The notes beneath the pieces are model-generated. The model saw nothing but the letters and a program-made list of their open reading frames with translations. It had not been told where the DNA came from and did no database searches. A stretch of 34,227 nt of DNA from Raineya orbicola (GTDB lineage Bacteria; Bacteroidota; Bacteroidia; Cytophagales; Thermonemataceae): the NCBI RefSeq assembly GCF_002843425.1, contig NZ_NKXO01000038.1, forward strand, positions 1 through 34,227, given 5' to 3'. Positions 24,128 to 30,511 of the stretch are shown piece by piece. Each line of letters opens with the position of its first letter. Position 1 is the first letter of the stretch. The position numbers and the translations under genes were made by a program.

Positions 24128-24316
24128 TTATTCTATCTCTTCATCTTCCAAATCATAATCATCTAAATCCACAGCACCTTTACGATACAAGCGTAAAAAT
24201 ACTTTTTTGGCGAATTTCTCTTCTCTGCTTTCGCCTTTGATGTCTTGAATAATTTTTTCCAAGCGTTCTAAAAACGCTAAATGCAGTTGCAGTTTGCTTT
24301 TTGTTGGTGATTTCAT
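24128..24316 (-). CDS. Small acidic-tailed protein in tRNA operon, unknown
   Basis: This 62-residue protein has a basic N-terminal half (MKSPTKSK, then helical LQLHLAFLERLEKIIQDI), a Lys/Arg-rich middle (REEKFAKKVFLRLYRKG) and a very acidic tail (DLDDYDLEDEEIE). It starts 26 bases after the tRNA with the same direction of transcription, so it is probably read from the tRNA operon. I chose the ATG at 24316; the frame continues upstream into the tRNA gene, which cannot be coding. The charge pattern would suit an RNA- or ribosome-associated protein, but that is speculation. I do not recognise the family. Confidence 0.65.
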   Translation of the reverse strand: MKSPTKSKLQLHLAFLERLEKIIQDIKGESREEKFAKKVFLRLYRKGAVDLDDYDLEDEEIE

Positions 24317-24342
24317 AAGGGTAAATTTTAAGGTTAAACTTG

Positions 24343-24424
24343 TTGCGGAGGTGGGACTCGAACCCACGAGGCTTTCGCAGAGGCTTATGAGACCTCCCGG
24401 CTAACCAACTACCGACACCCCGCA
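24343..24424 (-). tRNA. tRNA-Met (CAU), elongator type
   Basis: This is an 82-nt cloverleaf with acceptor TGCGGGG/CTCCGCA, anticodon stem GAGGT/GCCTC around loop CTCATAA, and T arm GTGGG-TTCGAGT-CCCAC. The variable region, about 12 nt with GC-GAAA-GC, is longer than in usual class I tRNAs. The anticodon stem lacks the three G-C pairs of initiators, so it is not fMet. CCA is not encoded. Confidence 0.9.
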
Positions 24425-24433
24425 ATATGAATT

Positions 24434-24512
24434 TGGTGGAGTTTGGAGGTATTCGAACCTCCGACCGATCGCTTGTAAGGCGACTGCTCTGAACCAACTG
24501 AGCTAAAACTCC
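24434..24512 (-). tRNA. tRNA-Val (UAC)
   Basis: Acceptor GGAGTTT pairs with AAACTCC. The anticodon loop CTTACAA gives anticodon UAC, read for valine GUA/GUG codons. The T arm is GGAGG-TTCGAAT-ACCTCC. Unlike the other tRNAs here, the CCA end appears to be encoded (24436-24434). Confidence 0.93.
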
Positions 24513-24530
24513 AAATTTAATATTTTGCAG

Positions 24531-24603
24531 TGCGAAGGGTAGGAGTCGAACCTACATAGCTGGATTTTCAGTCCAGTGCCTTGACCACCTTGGCTACCTT
24601 CGC
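24531..24603 (-). tRNA. tRNA-Phe (GAA)
   Basis: Acceptor GCGAAGG pairs with CCTTCGC. Anticodon stem CTGGA/TCCAG encloses loop CTGAAAA, giving GAA. T arm is GTAGG-TTCGACT-CCTAC. CCA is not encoded. This is the first gene of the minus-strand operon Phe-Val-Met-small protein. Confidence 0.93.
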
Positions 24604-24745
24604 CTAATTTGAACAAACAAATTATTTAATTTTTAGCAATAACTTACAATCCTAAAAATTGTACTTTTTTAGGTTTTGAATTTTTTACAAAATATTCCCT
24701 TTCAGTCAGAATTTTATATTCTTGCCGACCGGGTAAGTTCAAACA

Positions 24746-24783
24746 AAAAGCCCGAAACTGCTTACTTTGCGTTTCGGGCTTTT
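24746..24783. terminator. Strong bidirectional terminator
   Basis: AAAAGCCCGAAAC (24746-24758) pairs over 13 bp with GTTTCGGGCTTTT (24771-24783). On the minus strand the stem is followed by TTTTTG, ending the small transcript that starts near 24960. Confidence 0.88.
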
Positions 24784-24807
24784 GCTCTGAGTTATATCAA
24801 ATTTGCC

Positions 24808-24939
24808 TTATGTTCTGGTATTTTTTATTTGGCTACAACTCTCTACATACGCCCAAAACGCAGATAAGCGAACAAATTCACGCTTGCCGCTTTCTTGCAT
24901 CTTGTTTTGCATAAATCCATATGTAAAGTAATGTAGCAT
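24808..24939 (-). CDS. 43-residue small protein gene with its own promoter and terminator
   Basis: A short ATG frame of 43 codons lies between a perfect promoter (24967-24998) and a strong terminator (24746-24783), on a predicted transcript of about 215 nt. The product reads MLHYFTYGFMQNKMQES, then GKREFVRLSAFWAYVE, then SCSQIKNTRT: mixed helical, net basic, one Cys, no TM helix or signal peptide. I do not recognise it. The alternative is that the transcript is a non-coding RNA and the frame is chance; third-position changes in relatives would decide this. The unit is separate from the pseudo-nucleotidyltransferase gene upstream and the tRNA operon downstream. Confidence 0.5.
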   Translation of the reverse strand: MLHYFTYGFMQNKMQESGKREFVRLSAFWAYVESCSQIKNTRT

Positions 24940-24966
24940 TGAAGTTTTTACGTTTAATTTTCTTTG

Positions 24967-24998
24967 CAAAGATAAGATGATTTTTTGTACTTTCCAAA
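24967..24998 (-). promoter_or_regulatory. Perfect promoter for a small transcript
   Basis: Minus strand: TTTG (24998-24995), a 20-base spacer, TATCTTTG (24974-24967), an exact match to the Bacteroidota consensus. Transcription would start near 24960, about 20 bases before the ATG of the 43-codon gene. Confidence 0.75.
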
Positions 24999-25083
24999 TA
25001 TTTTTATAAAATTTTTTTGAAAAAAATTAAAAATATTACTTTTTTTGTGTAAAAATTTGATATTCAGCAACTTGTTTTTTGAG

Positions 25084-25860
25084 TTAATTCTCTTCCTTAT
25101 AAACCTGCATAGAGTCGGCAAAATGGGCTACTTTGGCAACCACAGAAAGGTAGTCGTTGTACAAATCAACAATTTCCAGCAAATCCGAGGGAGCGTGGTT
25201 AGGGTTTTGATAAATTTCAGCTACTTTTTTGAGTTTCGCATTCTGAACGTGAAAGGTCTTAAAAATCTCTTTCAGCAGTTCATCGGTAGAGGTAGCAAAA
25301 TGCCCTGAACGAATGTAAAAAAGCGTATCAGCTTGCATCATAAATTCAGGAAAATCTTGCAAGAGTTTCTCTACAAGCAGTTGAGGCTGTTTAAGGTTCA
25401 GTACAAAGTAACTACGCAAATGAAATAAGCGTTTTTTGACTTCTAACTCGCAAGCCAAACGTAGGTCTTCCATTGAAATATGCACATTTTTGAAAACATC
25501 ATCACCCCAAATGAGGCTATTTTTTACTTTCATATCAGTAAATTCAATAGGGAAAACATCGGCAGAGGTTTTTACCTCTTCTTTGGTGATGATGGTAGGC
25601 TCTAAATTGAAAGATTTTCGGGCTTTGGAAACAGCTTGCGAAATATTTTCAATATTTTCTACTTTGGCACTTTTCAGAACAATAAGCACATTGATTTGGG
25701 CATTGGAGTTTTCAAAAACTTTATGCGTAACTGAGCCATAAAGATATATCGCCAAGAGATTATCGCGAGCGATAACATCAATTTGCTGGGCAAAATCTTG
25801 CAATTTTTCTTGTAAATCTTTGGGTAAAGAAAGCTGAACAGGAGTGCTTTTACGTGCCAT
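25084..25860 (-). CDS. Nucleotidyltransferase-fold protein with degenerate catalytic motif
   Basis: This 258-residue soluble protein has an N-terminal half that looks like a minimal nucleotidyltransferase (Pol-beta fold): YLYGSVTHKVFENS (Gly42-Ser43), then NAQINVLIVL. In active members the second motif is [SD]D[IF]D; here the two metal-binding Asp are Gln55 and Asn57, so it is probably catalytically inactive. The C-terminal half is helical (about 140-250) and may be a HEPN-like partner domain fused in cis. It has its own promoter at 25879-25909. Active relatives modify RNA, proteins or small molecules; an inactive form may act as a scaffold or regulator (inference). Confidence 0.75.
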   Translation of the reverse strand: MARKSTPVQLSLPKDLQEKLQDFAQQIDVIARDNLLAIYLYGSVTHKVFENSNAQINVLIVLKSAKVENIENISQAVSKARKSFNLEPTIITKEEVKTSADVFPIEFTDMKVKNSLIWGDDVFKNVHISMEDLRLACELEVKKRLFHLRSYFVLNLKQPQLLVEKLLQDFPEFMMQADTLFYIRSGHFATSTDELLKEIFKTFHVQNAKLKKVAEIYQNPNHAPSDLLEIVDLYNDYLSVVAKVAHFADSMQVYKEEN

Positions 25861-25878
25861 AATGCTTTTGTTTTTGGG

Positions 25879-25909
25879 TAAATCTAAAAATTTAGTCTAA
25901 AACAACAAA
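25879..25909 (-). promoter_or_regulatory. Promoter of the nucleotidyltransferase-fold gene
   Basis: Minus strand: TTTG (25909-25906), a 19-base spacer, then TAGATTTA (25886-25879), seven of eight positions of TAnnTTTG, 19 bases before the ATG at 25860. Confidence 0.5.
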
Positions 25910-25962
25910 ATTTGCCTCAAAAAAAATCTTTCTCAAATAAATATTTTTTCCAATCTTTTTTG

Positions 25963-25970
25963 TATATTTG
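25963..25970 (+). promoter_or_regulatory. -7 element upstream of the HtrA-type protease gene
   Basis: TATATTTG is a perfect TAnnTTTG element 25 bases before the ATG at 25995. No TTG sits at the expected -33 distance, so the promoter may be weak or need an activator. Confidence 0.45.
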
Positions 25971-25994
25971 GAAAAGAAATTTATAGAATACGCT

Positions 25995-27467
25995 ATGATA
26001 ACATATAGAAAATTCTGGATAGCTGTTTTATTATCAGGAGTTTTGGGGGGAACTTTGGTACTCTTAGGATTGCGTTGGTTTTTAGGTTCAAACTTTATCC
26101 CCATTACCAAAATTGCTTACCGATTTAAGGATACTGCTTTGGCTATTCCCGAAGGTATGAACTTTATTTACTCTTCTGAAATGGCAATTCCAGCAGTAGT
26201 GCATATTCGTACGGCTTTTACCAAACGCCAAACTTCGCGTTATCACGAAAATGATGCTGTTGATGAGATGTTTCGGCAGTTTCACGGTAGAGGTTGGTCG
26301 CCACGCTCTTCTTCGGGGTCAGGGGTAATTATTTCCGAAGATGGCTATATTGTTACCAACAATCACGTGGTTGAAAATAACGATTTGATAGAAGTTACTT
26401 TACACGACAAAAGAAGCTATGAAGCTCGTGTGATAGGTACAGACCCTTCAACGGATTTGGCATTGCTGAAAATAGATGAAGAACATTTGCCTGCATTACC
26501 TTTTGCAAATTCTGATAAAGTTCGTATAGGCGAATGGGTATTAGCGGTTGGCAATCCTTTTGAGCTCAACTCCACCGTAACTGCGGGCATTATTTCCGCA
26601 AAAGCAAGAAATATCAATCTCATTCAAGACAAAGACAATTTGCAAGTAGAAAGCTTTTTACAGACAGATGCTTCGGTAAATCCGGGCAATAGTGGAGGAG
26701 CTTTGGTAAATTTGCGAGGTGAGCTTATTGGTATCAATACCGCAATTGCGAGCGAAACGGGGGTTTTTCAGGGTTATTCTTTTGCTATTCCTGCAAATTT
26801 GGTTAAAAAGGTAGCAGACGATTTGCGTCAGTACGGGCAAGTACAAAGAGCTTTGATGGGTGTTGAAATCAGTGATGTGAATGCCGAACTTGCCAAAAGC
26901 AAAAAACTTCCCAACGTAGATGGTGTATATGTAAATGGTGTAACTGCCAATGGTGGTGCTTGGGAGGCAGGTATCACAAAAGGAGATGTGATTTTAGAAA
27001 TTGAAAATATCAAGGTAAATTCCAAATCCGAATTGCAAGGTATTATCGCTTCCAAACGCCCTGGTGATAAAGTCTCTGTGCTATTCCGTAGAAATACAGA
27101 GGAAAAAAAGGTAGTTGTTACACTCAAAAATCCGAAAGGAAATTTAGAAATTACACGAAAAACAAGCAACGAGAGTATTCAAATTATGGGGGCAGAAATT
27201 GCTAATGTAAGTGAAACCGAAAAGGAAACTTTGAATATCAAAAATGGGGCAAAAATACTTAGAATCGGCAAAGGTAAGCTGGCTGATGCAGGCGTACAGA
27301 AGGGCTTTGTGATTACGCATATAAGCCAAAGTGGTAAGCGTATTGCAGTAAGTTCTGCCGCTCACGTGCTGGCTATTGTACAGCAGGCTGATAAAACAGG
27401 AGACGGCTTATACTTTGAAGGTATCTACGAAAATGGCGACAAAGCCTACTATCCGATAGGGTGGTGA
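25995..27467 (+). CDS. degP: HtrA/DegP-family periplasmic serine protease
   Basis: This 490-residue protein starts with an uncleaved or signal-like TM segment (FWIAVLLSGVLGGTLVLLGL). The trypsin-like domain (about 80-280) has the full triad: His124 in TNNHVVE, Asp154 in STDLALLK and Ser233 in NPGNSGGAL. A PDZ domain follows (about 285-375, with GVYVNGVTANGGAWEAGI), then a second, more diverged PDZ (about 395-490). HtrA proteins degrade or refold misfolded envelope proteins under stress. The ATG at 25995 is preferred over a TTG nine codons upstream, which falls inside the promoter. It ends 7 bases before the convergent dnaG stop. Gene symbol is by family only. Confidence 0.9.
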   Translation: MITYRKFWIAVLLSGVLGGTLVLLGLRWFLGSNFIPITKIAYRFKDTALAIPEGMNFIYSSEMAIPAVVHIRTAFTKRQTSRYHENDAVDEMFRQFHGRGWSPRSSSGSGVIISEDGYIVTNNHVVENNDLIEVTLHDKRSYEARVIGTDPSTDLALLKIDEEHLPALPFANSDKVRIGEWVLAVGNPFELNSTVTAGIISAKARNINLIQDKDNLQVESFLQTDASVNPGNSGGALVNLRGELIGINTAIASETGVFQGYSFAIPANLVKKVADDLRQYGQVQRALMGVEISDVNAELAKSKKLPNVDGVYVNGVTANGGAWEAGITKGDVILEIENIKVNSKSELQGIIASKRPGDKVSVLFRRNTEEKKVVVTLKNPKGNLEITRKTSNESIQIMGAEIANVSETEKETLNIKNGAKILRIGKGKLADAGVQKGFVITHISQSGKRIAVSSAAHVLAIVQQADKTGDGLYFEGIYENGDKAYYPIGW

Positions 27468-27474
27468 GTGGCTC

Positions 27475-29397
27475 TTACCGAACTACATTGCCCAAAGTTT
27501 TTGCAATTTCTTGTTCAATGCTTTTGAGTTGGATATGTATTTGTAAAAAGCGGTCTTGTTCTTCTTCGGTGCTTGCTTGTTGTAAATTTTTCTGATTTTC
27601 TTTCATCATTCTTTGCACAGCTTTCCACTTCATTCGCATAATGGCTTCATAGGCTACTTGGTTGAGCTTTTCGTCCTTTTTTTCAACAATAATACCCGCT
27701 TTGGCTTCCCAATTCGGACTTAATTCGTATTTTTCGCTAATCAGGTTTATGACAGCTTGGCGAATTTCGCGACTTTCCATTTTCATAAAATCGTGATGAG
27801 AAAGCAATCTGCCTTCGTGAAGGTTGCGAGCAAAAATTTCAAAAATTTCCTGAAAAACAGGCGTTTCAAACTGCAATCCTTGCAATTCTTTCAGGAGATA
27901 TTGCCCAAAAACTACATCTTGCGAAATAGGATAATCGGCATAGCACAAAAGCAAACGCATTGTTTCGTGTTCTTGATGATACACCGAACTAAATTCGGTT
28001 GCTTTTTGCTCTAAAAATGCATCGGTATCGTTCTGCAAAAGGTCAGAAAGAGCTTCATTATTGGTCTTTTGTTTGAGTTCTTTGCCTAAAATCTTATTAC
28101 CCTCACGGATTAAAATTTCCTCCTCAATTCCAAAAAGCTGACTACATTCCTTAAAAAATACATTTCGCTGAATAACATCAGGTATCTTGATAATGCTACT
28201 CACTACCTCACGAATAGCTTCTCCCCGTCTGAAAGGGTCGTTTTCGGCGTTTTTGAGCAAATATTTTGTTTTGAACTTAATAAAATCTTGTGCATTTTCC
28301 TGAATGTAAGCAAGCATTGCATTGGTGCCGTGTTTCTGTACGAAACTATCGGGGTCTTCATTTTGGGGAAGCCAAACTACTTTCAGCGAAAGTCCTTCTT
28401 CTAAAATGATATCTACGCCTCGCATAGCGGCATTTAATCCTGCTTCATCGCCATCGTAAAGCACTATTACGTTGGTAGTGAAGCGTCTGATAAGACGGGT
28501 TTGCTCTTGCGTAAGCGAAGTACCCGACGAAGCAACTACATTCGTAATGCCTGCCTGATGTAAAGCAACTACATCGGCATAGCCCTCTACAAGCAAACAT
28601 TCATCTTTTTGCAAAATAGACTTTTTGGCTTGAAAAAGTCCGTACAAAACTTTGCTTTTGTGGTAAAGTGGTGTTTCGGGGGAGTTGAGATATTTGGGGG
28701 TATCTTTGTCTTTTTTGAGGGTTCTGGCTCCAAAGGCAATTACTTTGCCTGATACATTATGAATAGGGAACATTACACGCTCACGAAAGCGGTCGTAGTA
28801 TTCGTTTTTGCCTTCTTTTTTTTGAATAAGTCCTGCTTTTTCTAAAATAGTAGGGTTGTAGCCCTTTTTGATAGCAGTGCGATAGAATGTATCCCAATCG
28901 CTGGTAGCGTAGCCCAGCTCAAAGGTTTTAATAGTGAGTTCATTAAAGCCTCTTTCTTTCAGGTAAGAAAGTCCTATGGTTTTACCTTCTTCGGTGTAGA
29001 GCAATTGTTCTTGGTAAAAATTTTTAGCAAACTGCATTGCAATATAGAGGGCATCTACTTCATTTTGTTTTTGTAATTCATCATCGGATGGCTTTTGGCT
29101 TGCATTTTCAGGGATTTCAATTTTATATTTTTGAGCAAGCTGACGCAAAGCCTCGCCATAGCTTATTCCTTCAATTTCCATTACAAAAGTAACGGCATCG
29201 CCGCCTTTGCCACAGCCAAAGCATTTGAAAATTCCTTTGGCAGGAGTTACAAAAAAAGAAGGAGTGCGTTCATTGTGGAACGGACAGCAAGCCTTGTAAT
29301 CTTTGCCCGATTTTTGCAAACTTACATAGTCGCTTACTACCTCCAAAATGTCTATATTTTGGTAAATCTTATCTACAACCTCGCGAGGAATATGCAT
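27475..29397 (-). CDS. dnaG: DNA primase
   Basis: This 640-residue DnaG starts with an N-terminal CHC2 zinc ribbon (Cys38, His41, Cys59, Cys62; ACCPFHNERTPSF and FKCFGCGKGG). The catalytic core and Toprim domain (about 260-345) include the metal-binding Glu in LVEGYADVVAL and the DGDEAG motif. A C-terminal helical DnaB-binding region (about 460-640) follows. It makes RNA primers at the replication fork. The common macromolecular synthesis neighbours rpsU and rpoD are absent. A perfect promoter at 29466-29496 on the minus strand drives it, about 70 bases before the ATG. It is divergent from the SDR gene. Confidence 0.95.
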   Translation of the reverse strand: MHIPREVVDKIYQNIDILEVVSDYVSLQKSGKDYKACCPFHNERTPSFFVTPAKGIFKCFGCGKGGDAVTFVMEIEGISYGEALRQLAQKYKIEIPENASQKPSDDELQKQNEVDALYIAMQFAKNFYQEQLLYTEEGKTIGLSYLKERGFNELTIKTFELGYATSDWDTFYRTAIKKGYNPTILEKAGLIQKKEGKNEYYDRFRERVMFPIHNVSGKVIAFGARTLKKDKDTPKYLNSPETPLYHKSKVLYGLFQAKKSILQKDECLLVEGYADVVALHQAGITNVVASSGTSLTQEQTRLIRRFTTNVIVLYDGDEAGLNAAMRGVDIILEEGLSLKVVWLPQNEDPDSFVQKHGTNAMLAYIQENAQDFIKFKTKYLLKNAENDPFRRGEAIREVVSSIIKIPDVIQRNVFFKECSQLFGIEEEILIREGNKILGKELKQKTNNEALSDLLQNDTDAFLEQKATEFSSVYHQEHETMRLLLCYADYPISQDVVFGQYLLKELQGLQFETPVFQEIFEIFARNLHEGRLLSHHDFMKMESREIRQAVINLISEKYELSPNWEAKAGIIVEKKDEKLNQVAYEAIMRMKWKAVQRMMKENQKNLQQASTEEEQDRFLQIHIQLKSIEQEIAKTLGNVVR

Positions 29398-29465
29398 AGT
29401 TGAATGGAGTGATTTCGCTTTATTTTTTTATTTCCGAATGATGAATAAATCGTCAAAATTTACTA

Positions 29466-29496
29466 CAAAGATAAAAGTTTCTGCTATTTTTGCAAA
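29466..29496 (-). promoter_or_regulatory. dnaG promoter
   Basis: Minus strand: TTTG (29496-29493), a 19-base spacer, TATCTTTG (29473-29466), an exact consensus match. It abuts the -7 element of the divergent SDR gene, so the two promoters occupy the same stretch of DNA. Confidence 0.75.
29485..29492 (+). promoter_or_regulatory. -7 element of the SDR gene
   Basis: TATTTTTG matches TAnnTTTG, 25 bases before the ATG at 29518. The matching -33 TTTG is not seen. It lies inside the dnaG promoter on the other strand. Confidence 0.45.
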
Positions 29497-29517
29497 AAAG
29501 CAAAACAAGTTTCTCTT

Positions 29518-30297
29518 ATGCAAATTTATCTTGGAGGCAAAACAGCTCTTGTGGCGGGAAGTACGCAAGGTATAGGCAAAGCAGTAGCTTTAGAGCTAGC
29601 TCGGGCGGGGGCAAATATCATTTTGCTGGCTCGTGATGAAAGCAAACTGGAACAAGTATTGGTAGAGCTGGATGGCTCTCAAAATCAGCGACATAGATAC
29701 TTGGTGGCAGATTTTAGCGAGCCTGCTACGCTACAAAAGGTTTTGGAGCATTTGCAAGAAAATATCCATATTCTTGTGAATAATACAGGCGGACCGGCGG
29801 CGGGCAAAGCCATAGACGCCGAACCGCAAGCCTTTCTGCAAGCCTTTCAGGCTCACCTGATTTGCAACCAAATATTGGTACAAAAATTGGTTGCAGGTAT
29901 GAAGCAAGAAAACTATGGTAGAATTATCAATATTATCTCTACATCTGTCAAACAGCCTCTCAAAAATTTGGGGGTATCTAATACGATACGCGGTGCAGTA
30001 GCCAACTGGGCAAAAACCCTTGCCACTGAGCTTGCTCCTTGGGGTATTACCGTTAATAATGTTTTACCTGGTGCCACTTGGACAGCTCGTTTGGAGAGTC
30101 TTATCCAAAAAAACGCTCAAAACAAAGGCATTAGCTCCGAAGAAGCCAAACAAGAAATGCTTGCCGAAATTCCTGCGGGCAGATTTGCTCGTGCTGAAGA
30201 AATTGCTTATGGAGTAGTTTTTTTAGCCTCTGCCCAAGCCGCCTACATCACAGGCACAAATTTGGTTATAGACGGCGGTAGAACAGGGTGTTTGTAG
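29518..30297 (+). CDS. SDR-family oxidoreductase, atypical active site
   Basis: This 259-residue Rossmann-fold protein has the cofactor-binding motif GSTQGIG (about residues 14-20), LVADFS, NNTGG (88-92), and the C-terminal GTNLVIDGGRTG. The classical catalytic Tyr-x3-Lys is replaced: at the expected place the sequence is SNTIR (154-158), with Ser for Tyr and Arg for Lys; Ser141 or Ser143 could be the active-site Ser. I recall an SDR group in Bacteroidota with the segment STSVKQP...GVSNTIRGAVANWAKTLA, so the change is a family trait and not a local mutation. The substrate is unknown, although annotations usually say 3-oxoacyl-ACP reductase-like. It is divergent from dnaG. Confidence 0.88.
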   Translation: MQIYLGGKTALVAGSTQGIGKAVALELARAGANIILLARDESKLEQVLVELDGSQNQRHRYLVADFSEPATLQKVLEHLQENIHILVNNTGGPAAGKAIDAEPQAFLQAFQAHLICNQILVQKLVAGMKQENYGRIINIISTSVKQPLKNLGVSNTIRGAVANWAKTLATELAPWGITVNNVLPGATWTARLESLIQKNAQNKGISSEEAKQEMLAEIPAGRFARAEEIAYGVVFLASAQAAYITGTNLVIDGGRTGCL

Positions 30298-30448
30298 AAT
30301 TTTTGTAATTGTTTATGAAAGTTCAAGGTTTGGAGTTCAAAGCTATTACGGACTTTATCTCTTATTCTTTTTTTTCCGACATCAATTTTCTAAAATCCTG
30401 TTTTTTGTATCTCTACTACAAATTATTCTTAAAATCACGATTTTTTTC

Positions 30449-30479
30449 TTGCTTTTTTCCCATTTTATTGTTAGCTTTG
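30449..30479 (+). promoter_or_regulatory. Promoter of the carrier-like gene
   Basis: CTTG (TTG at 30449-30451), a 20-base spacer and TAGCTTTG (30472-30479) match the Bacteroidota promoter. The next ATG is at 30512. This supports 30512 as the real start of the gene that is out of frame by one base at the C10 tract. Confidence 0.65.
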
Positions 30480-30511
30480 AAAAACTTATAACTGATTAAA
30501 TACTGATTTAT

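Noticed and set aside
24676-24867. A plus-strand 63-codon frame opposite the small transcript
   Set aside because: It runs through the 13-bp terminator hairpin and opposite the 43-codon gene; it has no promoter.
30309-30491. A 60-codon Phe/Leu-rich frame before the carrier-like gene
   Set aside because: It covers the promoter of the carrier-like gene and is T-rich noise; nothing else supports it.
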